The translations under genes and the position numbers were made by a program. A stretch of DNA of 64,000 nucleotides from Bacteroidota bacterium (lineage in GTDB: Bacteria; Bacteroidota; Bacteroidia; AKYH767-A; OLB10), in NCBI GenBank assembly GCA_016709725.1, contig JADJMG010000001.1, forward strand, positions 372,001 to 436,000. The letters are read 5' to 3'. A model generated the notes under the pieces. That model searched no databases. It had not been told where the DNA came from and saw only the letters and a program-made list of their open reading frames with translations. The stretch's first letter is position 1, and each line of letters opens with the position of its first letter. Shown piece after piece: positions 44,659 to 55,432 of this stretch.

Positions 44659-47600
44659 TTAAACCACCACCGGCTCATACCCAAGTGCCGGACTTAACCA
44701 ACGTTCCACTTCATCCAATGACATTCCTTTACGTTGAGCATATTCCTCCACTTGATCGCGTTGAATTTTTCCGATACCGAAATATTGAGAAGTAGGATGT
44801 GAGAAATAGAGTCCGCTTACAGCAGCGGTGGGAACCATTGCTAAACTTTCGGTGAGTGTGATTCCGGCATTTTTTTCGACATCGAGTAAATCCCAAATGG
44901 TATTTTTTTCAGTGTGATCAGGTTGGGCGGGATAACCCGGAGCTGGACGAATGCCATCGTATTCCTCTTTGATGAGTTCGTCGTTTGCAAAATGTTCATC
45001 AGCGGCATAACCCCAAAATTCTTTTCGCACGCGTTGATGCAATCGCTCTGCAAAAGCTTCCGCTAAACGATCGGCAATAGCTTTTAACATAATGGCGCTA
45101 TAGTCATCGTGGTTGGCTTCGAAGGCGGCAACATGTTTATCAATTCCTTCTCCACAAGCAACTGCAAATGTTCCGATATAATCTTTTACGTTGGAAGATA
45201 CTGGAGCCACAAAATCAGACAAAGCCATGTTATATTGTCCTGCTGGCTTTTTGGTTTGTTGACGTAATGTGTGGAATACTGCTCGCTTCGTTTTTCGTTC
45301 TTCATTTGAAAAAACGATGATATCATCTCCGTCTGCATTGGCAGGAAAAAGTCCGATCACGCCATTGGCTTGAATCCATTTCTCATCGATGATTTGCTTC
45401 AACATGCGCTGTGCATCATCGAAAAATTTTTTCGCTTCTACCCTCTTTCTGGATCTTAAAATATTTTTGGATACGATCCTTTCATCTCCCAAGAATGGAA
45501 AAAGGGTGTCCAATCGATATACTCAGCTAACTCAGCAATGGAATAATCTTTCAACACCGTTACGCCTGGTTTCAACGGAGTATTTGACTCGGCCTTCGAC
45601 CAATCACTAGGCCATGCATTTTTTCGTGCTTCCTCCATTGAAATAAATTTATTGGCAGATTGCGCTCCGGCATGCTGTTTACGAAGACGATCGTATTCTA
45701 CATTGGTGCGATCGACAAGTTCTTGCTTTTGATCCTTTGACAAAAAGCGAACTCACCACAGGAACAGAACGCGAAGCATCATTCACATGAATAACGGGAT
45801 GCGAATAATGTGGAGCAATTTTCACTGCGGTATGAACTTTAGATGTTGTTGCTCCACCAATTAATAAGGGAAGATCAAATTTTTGCCTTTCCATTTCTTT
45901 AGCCACGTGTACCATTTCATCGAGGGATGGAGTGATGAGTCCACTGAGGCCAATCACATTCACATCATGTTCTTTTGCAGCAGCCAAAATTTTATCGGCG
46001 GAAACCATCACACCCAAATCAATCACATCATAATTATTACAAGCCAACACTACGCCCACAATATTTTTTCCTATATCATGTACATCGCCTTTCACGGTGG
46101 CCATTAAAATTTTTCCCTTCTTACTGGCACCTACTTCTTTTTCCGCTTCGCGGTATGGCAACAAATAGGCAACGGCTTTCTTCATCACACGAGCCGACTT
46201 CACCACTTGTGGTAAAAACATTTTTCCTGCTCCAAACAAATCACCTACTACATTCATTCCATCCATCAATGGACCTTCAATGAGATGCAATGCTTTTGGA
46301 TACAACTTTCGCGCTTCTTCAACGTCTGTGTCAATGTACTCCACGATTCCCTTTACCAAAGCATGGGTCAATCGCTCTTGCACAGTTCCTTCGCGCCATG
46401 CTTCATCACGTTCTTGCTTTTTACCAGCTCCTTTTACTTGCTCAGCGTACGCAATTAATTTTTCGGTTGCATCGTCTTTCCGATCTAAGAGTACATCTTC
46501 AATGATGGTTAATAAATCTTTTGGGATTTCATCATACACTTGCAATTGTCCTGGATTCACAATCCCCATATCCATTCCGGCATTTACAGCATGATATAAA
46601 AATGCAGCGTGGATGGCTTCACGAACGTGATCATTACCTCTGAAAGAAAACGAAACGTTACTTACTCCGCCACTTACTTTCGCATGTGGAAGATTTTTTT
46701 TAATCCATGCCGTAGCTTCAAAGAAATCGAGAGCGTTGCGTCGATGCTCTTCCATTCCGGTGGCAACAGGGAAAATATTAGGATCGAAAATAATATCTTG
46801 AGGAGGAAAATTAATTTTTTGAGTTAACAATTTATAGGCGCGTTCACAAATTTCAATACGACGCTGGTAAGAGTCGGCCTGTCCATCTTCATCAAAAGCC
46901 ATTACAATAACGGCAGCTCCGTACTTACGAATAATATTTGCTTGACGTAAAAATTCAGCTTCTCCTTCTTTCATGGAGATGGAGTTCACAATACTTTTTC
47001 CTTGCGTACATTTTAATCCGGCCTCAATCACGAAGAACTTAGAGCTATCGATCATGATAGGCAACTTGGCAATATCCGGTTCCGATGCAATCAAGTGTAA
47101 AAACTTCACCATGGCAGCTTCCGCATCGAGCATACCTTCATCCATGTTTATGTCGATGGCTTGCGCACCGCCTTCCACTTGATTTCGTGCGATGGCGAAG
47201 GCTTCTTCGTAATTTCCATCAATGATCAGTTTTGCAAATTTTCGGCTACCCGTCACGTTAGTACGTTCACCAATATTCATGAAATTACTTTCAGGTCGCA
47301 TGGTTACTGCTTCGAGTCCGCTCAAGTGCATGAGTGTATCGGCAGTTGGAACATGTCGAGGTGGACATTGTTTTGCCAGCTTTGCAATTTCTGCAATATG
47401 TTCAGGAGTTGTTCCGCAACAACCACCAACAATATTTAAAAATCCACTCGTTAAAAAATCTTTTATTTGATGCCCCATGTGATGCGGCGTTTCATCATAT
47501 TCACCAAACTGATTAGGAAGTCCGGCATTTGGATAGGCACTAATAAAAAACGGAGCTTTCTCACTCAATTCTTCGAGATGTGGGCGCATTTCTGCGGCAC

Positions 47601-48345
47601 CTAAAGCGCAATTCAATCCAACACTAAGCAGATCTACATGAGAAATGGAATTCAAAAAGGCTTCAACGGTTTGACCGCTTAAGGTACGGCCGCTGGCATC
47701 GGTTATAGTACCAGAAACCATCACGGGCATTTTTATATTTCTCTGCTCTAACTCTGTTTGGATCGCAAACAAAGCGGCCTTTGCATTCAATGTATCAAAA
47801 ATGGTTTCAATCAATAATACATCGACCCCACCATCTAACAAACCTTTTATTTGCTCTGTATAAGCTTCCACTAAATCATCAAAACTCACTGCACGAAAAC
47901 CGGGATCATTTACATCGGGACTTAAAGAAGCTGTACGGTTGGTTGGTCCTAGTGCACCTGCAATAAACTTGGGTCCACCTGTAGGGTTAGACACCATCCA
48001 ATCTTGAACCGCTTGCTTTGCAATTTTCGCCGACTCTAAATTCATTTCATAGGACAATGATTCCATCTTATAATCGGCAAGAGAAATACGTTGTGCATTA
48101 AAAGTATTTGTTTCAATAATATCAGCTCCTGCTTCTAAATAGGCTATATGAATATCACGAATAATTTTTTGCTGCGTAATTGAAAGCAAATCATTATTTC
48201 CCTTTAAGTCGTGGGGCCAATCGGCAAAACGAGTTCCGCGATAATCCGCCTCTTGCAAGTCATAGCGCTGAATCATGGTTCCCATAGCGCCATCAATGAC
48301 AAGAATGCGCATTTCTAACTGTTCACGAATTGGATGTATACTCAT
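44659..48345 (-). CDS. metH: Cobalamin-dependent methionine synthase, frame broken at two places
   Basis: MetH transfers a methyl group from methyltetrahydrofolate to homocysteine with B12. Undoing the breaks gives 1228 residues, the classical full length. Domains in order: homocysteine domain (1-330; zinc ligands in GLNCALG and GGCCGTTP), pterin-binding domain (about 350-620; NIGERTNVTGSRKF, DINMDEGMLD), cobalamin cap and Rossmann domain (about 650-895; GDVHDIGKN with the axial His), and the SAM-dependent reactivation domain (RPAPGYPAQPDHTEK, TESLAMVPTAAVSGLYFSHP). Break 1 is an extra base in the A-run 45742-45746; break 2, near 45440-45466, has an in-frame TAA plus a missing base. Expression is governed by a SAM-I riboswitch upstream. 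Confidence 0.95.
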
Positions 48346-48375
48346 ATAATTTTTTTTTCAGACCGCCCGAAAAAG

Positions 48376-48408
48376 GAAAAATCCCTTCCGGTAGCCAGAA
48401 GAGATTTT
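48376..48408 (-). terminator. Terminator of the metH SAM-I riboswitch (expression platform)
   Basis: On the minus strand, AAATCTCTTCTGG and CCGGAAGGGATTT form a 13-bp stem with two G-U pairs, followed by a T-run. It lies between the riboswitch aptamer and the metH ATG. Its 5' arm TCTTCTGG (48402-48395) can also pair with CCAGAGGA (48443-48436) beside the P1 helix, which would be the antiterminator. Confidence 0.85.
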
Positions 48409-48443
48409 ACGTTATTTTTTAAGAAATGGTTAAGATCCTCTGG

Positions 48444-48628
48444 TACTTATCTATTCTCATCAAATATGACGAGACTGGATGTGGCACCTTCTGAGAATTA
48501 ATTGAATGAAATCATAGAGGATTACTCATTGATCTAAATTGTATAGTATTGATATACAATCCATTGTTAAAATCCAAGGGTTGCCAAGGCTTCATAGGGC
48601 ACAGTCCCTCCACCTTTCTTGATAAGTG
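48444..48628 (-). ncRNA. SAM-I riboswitch (S-box leader)
   Basis: Reading the minus strand from 48628: CACTTATCAAGAAAGG opens helix P1, then GGTGGAGGGACTGTGCCC, TATGAAGCCTTGGCAACC (the conserved P2/P3 core with the kink-turn region), a long AT-rich P3 arm, AAGGTGCCACATCCAG (P4 side and joining region), a hairpin TCTCGTCATATTTGATGAGA, and AGATAAGT, which closes P1 against ACTTATC. This matches the SAM-I consensus in order and spacing. SAM binding should stabilise P1, free the terminator arm and switch metH off. The recognition is from sequence pattern only; no covariance search was run. Confidence 0.93.
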
Positions 48629-48730
48629 ATAATTAAGAACGAGAGACAAATTTAGAGAATTTCATCAATAAATTAACATCAAATTTAAAATAAAGATGGG
48701 CAAAGACCTTCCTAATTTGATCTATCAAGT

Positions 48731-48738
48731 TACCTTTG
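48731..48738 (+). promoter_or_regulatory. -7 box of the OmpA-family gene
   Basis: TACCTTTG matches TAnnTTTG and lies 33 nt before the ATG at 48772, giving a normal-length leader, unlike several other genes here. Confidence 0.55.
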
Positions 48739-48771
48739 CAGTCCCTTATCGAAAAGGGTACAAACAACATT

Positions 48772-50142
48772 ATGAAAAAAATTCTTACTCCGTTAATTCT
48801 ATTAATTGCTTTACCTGGCTTGCTGCTGGCACAAACCGCAGATCGCAAATTTGCTTTGGGGCTTTGGGGCGGACTCACACAATACAATGGGGATTTAGGC
48901 CAAGGGTTTTACAATAGTAAAGGACAAGATAATTACATGCATATTGGATTATCGGCATCGTGGTATATAAATCCTCATTTTGATTTTTCGATGAATACCA
49001 CCGTAGGTACTATTGGATATCGTGAAGATGCGCTTAAGAATTTTGATGCGGATCAATTTCAGTGGAACGCTCATATGCGTGTGAGTTTATTTAAAGAAGA
49101 ACGTTTTAAAGTGAATCCTTATGCATTTGCGGGTGTTGGAATTAGTTCCTTGAATAAATTAAAAAATCCAGGAGTTGATTTGTTTTTTCCGTACGGTGCT
49201 GGTTTAAAAATAAGCATCACACCTCAATTAAATTTATTAATTCAAGAGACGTTTGCATACACCGATCATGACACGCGTGATGGTGAAGCGAAAGATAATA
49301 ACGATGCATTTTTGATGCATAGCCTTGGACTCACTTGGAATTTTGGATCTGTGAAAGATGCAGACAAAGACGGTGTGTCTGATAAGAAAGATGAATGTCC
49401 GAATACACCTGCTGGTGTTGCGGTTGATGCGAAAGGTTGTCCGTTGGATCGTGATGGAGATGGAATTGCAGATTTCTTAGATGCTGGTCCAGATGTGAAA
49501 GGAGTAGCGAGTGCAGAAGGTTGTCCTGATAAAGATGGTGATTCAGTTGTTGATTCATTGGATCGTTGTATTGATGTTGCGGGATTAGCTACAGAAGATC
49601 CTGCTACGAATGGTTGTCCTGATAAAGATGGTGATGGAGTAACGGATGCGGATGACCGTTGTCCAGAAGTAAAAGGAACTCTTGCATTACAAGGATGTGT
49701 GGATACTGACAATGATAGTATCATTGATCCTGATGATGCTTGTCCGGCAGTTCCAGGTACAATAGCTAACAAAGGATGTCCTGAAGTAGTTGAAGCAGCT
49801 CCTACAGTGATGGGATTAGACAATGTTTATTTCGAAACATCGAGTGCGAAAATTTCGGAAGGGTATCAAGCCGTGTTAGATGCTGCTGCTAAGACCTTGA
49901 AAGAAAAATCAGAAATTGTTCTTGAAATCAGCGGACATACAGACAGTACAGGTCCGGAGAAATTCAACAAATCGTTATCTAAAAATCGTGCGAATGCAGT
50001 CAAGGCATACTTAGTTCGTAAAGGTATTTCTTCGAAACGTCTGACCGCAGTTGGAGTCTCTTCTACTCAACCTGCAAGTGATAACAATACTGAAGAAGGC
50101 AGAGCGAAGAACAGAAGAGTGGAATTAAGAATTAAGAAATAA
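48772..50142 (+). CDS. OmpA-family protein with thrombospondin type-3 repeats
   Basis: The 456-residue protein has a signal peptide (MKKILTPLILLIALPGLLLAQ), an N-terminal 8-stranded barrel-like domain (about 22-195), a calcium-binding linker of about five thrombospondin type-3 repeats (DADKDGVSDKKDECPNTP, DRDGDGIADFLDAGPDV, DKDGDGVTDADDRCPEV and others; about 197-335), and an OmpA-like peptidoglycan-binding domain (about 345-456) with ISGHTDSTGPEKFNKSLSKNRANAVKAYL and GRAKNRRVELRIKK. It anchors the outer membrane to peptidoglycan and is probably abundant. The ATG at 48772 is chosen because the signal peptide starts there. Confidence 0.94.
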   Translation: MKKILTPLILLIALPGLLLAQTADRKFALGLWGGLTQYNGDLGQGFYNSKGQDNYMHIGLSASWYINPHFDFSMNTTVGTIGYREDALKNFDADQFQWNAHMRVSLFKEERFKVNPYAFAGVGISSLNKLKNPGVDLFFPYGAGLKISITPQLNLLIQETFAYTDHDTRDGEAKDNNDAFLMHSLGLTWNFGSVKDADKDGVSDKKDECPNTPAGVAVDAKGCPLDRDGDGIADFLDAGPDVKGVASAEGCPDKDGDSVVDSLDRCIDVAGLATEDPATNGCPDKDGDGVTDADDRCPEVKGTLALQGCVDTDNDSIIDPDDACPAVPGTIANKGCPEVVEAAPTVMGLDNVYFETSSAKISEGYQAVLDAAAKTLKEKSEIVLEISGHTDSTGPEKFNKSLSKNRANAVKAYLVRKGISSKRLTAVGVSSTQPASDNNTEEGRAKNRRVELRIKK

Positions 50143-50143
50143 G

Positions 50144-50161
50144 TCCCGATAGCTATCGGGA
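50144..50161. repeat. Dispersed 18-bp perfect palindrome (copy 3)
   Basis: TCCCGATAGCTATCGGGA begins 1 nt after the stop codon of the OmpA-family gene, just as copy 1 begins 1 nt after the DinB-like stop, and both follow a TAAG context. Confidence 0.9.
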
Positions 50162-50205
50162 TAAGAATTAAGAACAAAAAATAAAACTGATTTTTCAGTA
50201 CATCC

Positions 50206-50255
50206 AATGCGACGCTCTTTGCGTTTCTTCAAAGAATCGTAAAAAGCGTCGCATT
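50206..50255. terminator. Large hairpin between OmpA and the pseudouridine synthase gene
   Basis: AATGCGACGCT (50206-50216) pairs with AGCGTCGCATT (50245-50255), and a smaller stem TTTCTT/AAAGAA lies in the loop. There is no T-run directly after it, so it may be a weak terminator or an RNA-stability element instead. Confidence 0.55.
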
Positions 50256-50271
50256 ATTAATTTAAAAAAGC

Positions 50272-50850
50272 ATGGACTATTACATCATCTATAAACCTTT
50301 TGGCGTACACAGCCAATTTCAACCGGTGGGCGAACAATTAGGATTGGGCTCACTGCATGAATTTCCAAAAGATGTATATCCAGTAGGAAGATTGGATGCC
50401 GACAGTGAAGGATTACTTTTGCTGACGAATGATCCACGCGTCAACAAAAAATTATTAGATCCTACTTTTAAACATTACCGAACATATTATGTTCAAGTGG
50501 AAGGAACCATTACGCAAGAAGCGATAGATCGACTATGCAAAGGAGTTAGTATTAGCATAGATGGCAAAGAGTATCGTACTGCACCGGCTAAAGCTAGAAT
50601 TATTGAAAGTCCGGAATTACCAGAACGCAATCCGCCCATTCGTTTCCGAAAAACCGTTCCCGATTCGTGGTTAGAATTATCCATCACAGAAGGAAAAAAC
50701 CGACAAGTAAAAAGAATGACGGCGGCCGTTGGTTTTCCCACCTTGCGTTTAGTAAGATGGAAGATTGAAGATTTAGTGATGGAACATCCTGAAAGCGGCA
50801 AGGTGGTACAAATGGAAAAATCGGAAGTTTATAAGAAGCTGAAACTTTAA
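50272..50850 (+). CDS. Ribosomal large-subunit pseudouridine synthase, RsuA/RluE-like
   Basis: The 192-residue protein is the catalytic domain of the RsuA/RluB/RluE/RluF family without an S4 domain: YIIYKPFGVHSQF at the N-terminus, VYPVGRLDADSEGLLLLTNDPRVNKKLLDP with the catalytic Asp (about residue 43), and WLELSITEGKNRQVKRMTAAVGFPTLRLVR. Lack of an S4 domain and the length fit RluE, which modifies U2457 of 23S rRNA, but the target site is an inference. The ATG start lies 16 nt past the hairpin. Confidence 0.88.
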   Translation: MDYYIIYKPFGVHSQFQPVGEQLGLGSLHEFPKDVYPVGRLDADSEGLLLLTNDPRVNKKLLDPTFKHYRTYYVQVEGTITQEAIDRLCKGVSISIDGKEYRTAPAKARIIESPELPERNPPIRFRKTVPDSWLELSITEGKNRQVKRMTAAVGFPTLRLVRWKIEDLVMEHPESGKVVQMEKSEVYKKLKL

Positions 50851-50915
50851 TTTATCAAAATTCACTTTATTTTGCTTTGTTTTTGCAAGAAAGAGTTTGC
50901 TGAATAGTAAATAAT

Positions 50916-51117
50916 AGATTTTAGAATACTTATTGCTTTAGCCTCTTCACCTAAACAGAGCATCGGAATTACTCTACAAAGTTAGCTGAGTGCTAAAATA
51001 AAAGATTCTAGAATACCTATTGCTTAAGCCTCTCCTCCTTGCCTCCTCTCCAGGGGAGAGGAGGAATTTAATACTTGGTAAATAGAGATTTTAGAATTTT
51101 TATTGTTTGATTCTCTT
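50916..51117. repeat. Three imperfect direct repeats, period about 85 bp
   Basis: Three related sequences of about 32 bp start at 50916 (AGATTTTAGAATACTTATTG), 51003 (AGATTCTAGAATACCTATTG) and 51086 (AGATTTTAGAATTTTTATTG), each continuing with a GCCTCT/GATTCTC end. A perfect GC-rich hairpin (CCTCCTCTCC / GGAGAGGAGG, 51042-51064) lies between copies 2 and 3. The 410-bp gap 50851-51280 holds no gene that I can see. Confidence 0.7.
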
Positions 51118-51280
51118 CTGTTTTATTCTTTCATCTAGAATGGAAGAATTTGCAGATCGGTAAAAAATTGGTTCAAATGTTATATCACCTTTTGATTTTG
51201 AAGTTTTTAAGTATCTCAACTTGAGCTTTACACAATATATCAAATAATCCACTACATTTGAATTGATAAAAACCATCCTT

Positions 51281-53329
51281 ATGAGAATCATCTGTTCAAT
51301 CCTCTTCATTCTTTTCAGCAGTGTTGCTGGAACTTCACAAACCTTAACTCCAGAGTTGCTTTGGAAATTAGGTAGACTTTCCGATCCGCGCATTTCCCCA
51401 GATGGAAAGACGGTTATATACAATGTTAAAAATTATGATTTGGCTGCAAATAAGGGGCAAGCAGACATTTTTAGTGTTGCCTATTATGGTGGTGAGCCGG
51501 TTGCTCTAGCCAATTCTCCTGCTGAAGAGAATTCAGCAAGGTGGAGACCCGATGGGAAAAAGATTGGGTTCATGGCAGCTGATAAAGACGGTGCGATGCA
51601 ACTATGGGAGATGAATCCAGATGGAAGTAACAAAACACAAATCTCAAAAGTGGCTGGTGGAATTATTTGTTATGGATATGCTGGTTCTTTATCTCATATT
51701 TGGTATGCAGCCGATGTTACGATGGATAAAAAACCGAGTGAGATTTATCCTGATTTACCAAAGACAGATGGTGCAAGAATTATTGATGGACTCATGTTCA
51801 AACATTGGAATGCTTGGGAAGATTATGCATACAGTCACATTTTTGTTGCAACGTATGCAGAAGGAAGTATTGGTGCTGGTGTTGATATTATGCCGAATGA
51901 AAAATGGGATAGTCCAACAACACCATTTGGTGGTGATGAACAAATTTCTTTTTCTCCTGACGGAAAGAAATTAGCATACACGTGTAAAAAATTAAATGGT
52001 ACCGACGCAGCAGTAAGCACAAACACTGATATTTATATTTATGATTTAAACAGCGGAAAAACTTCCAACATCACAGAGGGGATGAATGGTTATGACAATG
52101 ATCCATGTTGGTCTCCTGATGGAAAAAACTTTTGTGGTTGAGTATGGAAATGCCAGGTTACGAAAGTGATCGCAACCGATTATTCCAATACAATTTTGAT
52201 TCAAAAACAAAAGGAGAAGTGCTTTCTAATTTTGACTATCCAGTGAACCATATGAGCTGGACAGCTGATGGGAAATCAATTGTATTCACAGCGTCAAAAT
52301 ATGCTACTAAACAAATTTTCATGTTTGATACGCAAGCAAAAGCGGGTGCTGAATTAAGACAAATCACCAACGAGCAAGTTGACTACAATGATTTGTGTGT
52401 TTGGGGAAGCGCTAAAACATTAATGATTATTGCTAGTCGTACGGACATGATCAATCCTCAAGATTTATATAATGTGGATGTGAAAGCAGGAACTGCCAAG
52501 ATGATCACCAATGTAAATGAGAAATTATTGGCTCCTATTAAAAAATGTACGGTCGCAAAACGCATGGTGAAAACGAGCGATGGAAAAGACATGTTGGTGT
52601 GGGTGATTTATCCGCCCGATTTTGATGCGAATAAAAAGTATCCAACATTGTTGTATTGTCAGGGTGGACCACAGAGCGTAGTGAGTCAATTTTATAGTTT
52701 TAGATGGAATTTTAGTTTGATGGCTTCGCAAGGCTATATTATTGTGGCACCTAACCGTCGCGGCTTACCGTCGTTTGGTGAAGAGTGGAATGATCAGATT
52801 GGTGGCGATTGGGGCGGACAAGTAATGACGGATTTATTATCGGCTATTGATGATGTAAGCAAGGAGCCCTATGTAGACAAAGACAAATTAGGAGCAGTTG
52901 GAGCAAGCTTTGGAGGTTATTCCGTGTATTGGTTAGCCGGACATCATAACAAGCGTTTTAAAACATTTATATCGCATTGCGGCGTATTTAATTTAGAATC
53001 GGAATATTTAGCGACAGAAGAAATATTTTTTGCTCATAAAGACATGGGTGGAAATCCATGGGATAGTCCAAGACCCAAAAAGTTTTGATGAGTTCTCTCC
53101 AAACAAATACATCAAAAATTGGGACACTCCTATTCTAGTTATTCATAACGAAAAAGATTTCCGTGTTCCGTTGAACCAGGGAATGGAAGCCTTCACTGCA
53201 GCGCAATTGAGAAATATTCCAAGTCGATTTTTATATTTCCCTGACGAAGGTCACCATGTATTAAAGCCGCAAAATGGGGTATTGTGGAATCGGGTGTTTT
53301 TTGAATGGTTGGGAAGGACGTTGAAATGA
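51281..53329 (+). CDS. S9-family prolyl oligopeptidase/dipeptidyl-peptidase-like protein, frame broken twice
   Basis: The restored 682-residue protein has a signal peptide (MRIICSILFILFSSVAGTSQ), a beta-propeller (about 25-400) with repeated SPDGK/WSPDGK/WTADGK blades, and an alpha/beta-hydrolase domain (about 430-682). The serine protease triad is visible: Ser in VGASFGGYS, Asp in HNEKDFRVPLNQG and His in PDEGHHVL. It probably cleaves dipeptides in the periplasm. Break 1 is a T-run at 52130-52133 short by one base; break 2 is one extra A at 53070-53071. The two shifts cancel. The ATG at 51281 is preferred over the upstream TTG because it begins the signal peptide. Confidence 0.92.
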
Positions 53330-53480
53330 GGCGCAGCCCGCCGGGGGTTGGGTGTCGCGGGGCGGGGGGTGTTTCCCCCACCCCCGGGGGGGGGCCCCCC
53401 AAACACAAAATTAAAAAAGAATAGGTGGGGTGCCCCCGCGCAAAAAAAGAAAAAAGGGGTAAAAAAGGAAAAGGAGTTGT
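53330..53480. other. Low-complexity, probably unreliable sequence
   Basis: Directly after the S9 stop the sequence becomes long runs of G and C (for example nine G followed by six C near 53385-53398) and then runs of A and G. This does not resemble any other part of the window in composition. No gene or structured repeat explains it, and it probably marks a badly resolved junction. Confidence 0.7.
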
Positions 53481-53486
53481 TTCGTT

Positions 53487-55234
53487 TCAATCATGCTGAA
53501 TAATTATTTTCTTGCAATAACTTTTTTCTCCATCAAATACGCATACAAAATAAACTCCTGAAGGAATATTCATAAGAGTGATTTCTTTTTTTGATTCATT
53601 AAAAGTAAATTCTTCAATAATATTATCTCCAAGCAAATTATAGATTTTAATAGCTGCCTTATTAATTATTTCAGGAAATGTAATTGTAAAATTTCCTGAG
53701 GATGGATTTGGAGAAATCATAATGAAATTTTTATCGGTGGCTTGTTCAGAAATACTTGTTGTTCCAGGTAAGAGTACATCAATAGAAATTATCGCGTTCT
53801 CTGCACTGCCTCGATAAATGTATGTAGAAGAATCACAGTATGTACTGGTGCATCCGAATGCATCTGATATTGAAACGCAATTAACCCAGGCGATATAACC
53901 AGAGGAGGGGGCCAGGGAAGGCCACCGCCCACCCAAAAATAATTAATTTAGCTCCCCTCCCCCGGCCAAACTAAAGCCCAACAATGCGGGGGGTTGTAAG
54001 AGAAAACGGGAAAGGGGCAGTTACGCCTGGAGCCAACCTGTATCAAATTTGAAAAAAAACCTCCAAAAAAAAAAAAAAAAAAAATGAAAAAACCAAAAAA
54101 AACACTTTGACCTAACCCACATGATATGCTTGTTAACTGAGCGTCTCCAGGTAATGCTTTTGCCCAAAGCGCATTGCCGGATGAATCAAATTTTGCTATG
54201 AAAATGGGTAGTGCGCTTCCTGGATATGGTAAGATTAAAGAATCAAAATTTTTGAATCGTACATTCCTCCAGTCAGGTAAATGTTATTGAGTAACTGTTT
54301 TAATACTAAACACAGCCCATTTTCAAACCTTTGCCCCACAAAGCATTTCCCAATGAATCCATCTTTAAAATATAAAAATGGATTCCGCTTCCAGATGCCT
54401 GAATAGATACCGACCCAAACACCATGGAATCTGTAAAAAATTGCCCTGCTGTATAAGCAACATTTGAAAAATGAGTCGAAATGCCGACAAAATTCGGTTC
54501 ATAATTATTATCTGAACCTTTTGCCCAAAGCGCATTGCCATTAGTATCGAATTTTGCAATAAAAGACATATCGGGAATGAGAAAATTTGAAAAAGTATCT
54601 GTCCCTGATAATGAGCATCTGTGATCCGAAAACCGGTTATGTTATTCCTGATGTAAAAGAGGCCATAATCTTCAAAATTATCCCTATCCCTTTTCGGCTA
54701 GACTAACTCGTTTTGCGATTTCCCTCCTGTTCTTACCCAAAGTGTTTCCTAACGAACTTTCGCTATAAAACTGGTGAGATCCGCCAATGCGCTGTACCGT
54801 ATCAAAGATTCCATTAGTAAAAACTCGCCAAAACTTTCCAAAGATCAGTTTTTCCTTGAACCATATTCTCAGTGTGGAATTACCAGGACCGTTAGCCTTT
54901 TTAGTCCAAAGAACATTACCTGCCGGATCGTACTTTACAATAAAAATATAACCGGTATCAGTTCCGGCAAAGTTATTCGGGATACCTAAAATTTGATTTC
55001 CAAACGAAAGTGCAGTATCTGCAAAGTATCCGGCAACATATAGATTTCAGCATCTGAAGCGAGTTCATTGTTGCAGCATACCTTGGCTGCATCAATTTCT
55101 AGTCCACGCCAGTTTACAGCTTGTCCAGAGCTGACATACAAATCATCATTATAAAGAGCGTAAAGCAAATTCTGACTTTCATTGTGTTCGGGTTTGATTT
55201 TTAAAACGGATAGCCTTATTTTTTTAACATGCAA
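53487..55234 (-). pseudogene. Remains of a secreted SBBP-type repeat protein with T9SS sorting domain
   Basis: The 3' end (53487-53936) encodes a type IX secretion sorting domain: NFIMISPNPSSGNFTITFPEI, AAIKIYNLLGDNI, NIPSGVYFVCVFDGEKSYCKKIIIQ. Upstream, fragments in several frames carry repeated beta-propeller blades of the form FIAKFDSSGNALWAKAL (54130-54240), FIAKFDTNGNALWAKGSDN (54306-54569) and FIVKYDPAGNVLWTKKANG (54850-55000), with VCCNNELASDAEIYM further up (to 55234). At least five frame changes and stops lie between them, and 53920-54110 holds another stretch of aberrant C, G and A runs. The whole was probably one surface protein; whether it is a real pseudogene or damaged by bad sequence cannot be told. 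No start or signal peptide was found. Confidence 0.75.
53920..54110. other. Second low-complexity, probably unreliable sequence
   Basis: This stretch includes GGAGGGGGCCAGGGAAGGCC, CTCCCCTCCCCCGGCC, a G-run, and a run of about 20 A near 54066-54084. It splits the sorting domain from the repeat blades of the surrounding gene, and its style is the same as 53330-53480. Confidence 0.7.
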
Positions 55235-55432
55235 CTATCCCTAAGTTACATATTAAGACACAATTTGTAACACAATGGTTGCATCTGCTTAAATTTTATT
55301 TGAGCTTTTTCCGATCAACAAGCAAAAAAAATAATTTACCATTTTGATATTTAAATTACCGCTACCTGTTGTCTACTCGCAACTGACACAATCTCGTTAG
55401 CTATTGTTCGCGAACCTCGCGACTAGCTAAAA

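Noticed and set aside
45883..47516. Several 60-100 codon plus-strand frames opposite metH
   Set aside because: All lie within conserved metH domains on the other strand and look like no known protein.
48444..48628. Cobalamin riboswitch before metH
   Set aside because: The conserved GGTGGAGGGACTG...GCCCTATGAAGCC...AGATAAG order is that of SAM-I; no B12-box sequence is seen.
50851..51280. Possible CRISPR array from the three spaced repeats
   Set aside because: Only three imperfect copies, spacers too long (about 50 bp plus a hairpin), and no cas genes anywhere in the window.
53487..55234. Separate small genes in the 53.5-55.2 kb region
   Set aside because: The fragments share the same repeated blade pattern and strand and end in one sorting domain, so they are pieces of one gene.
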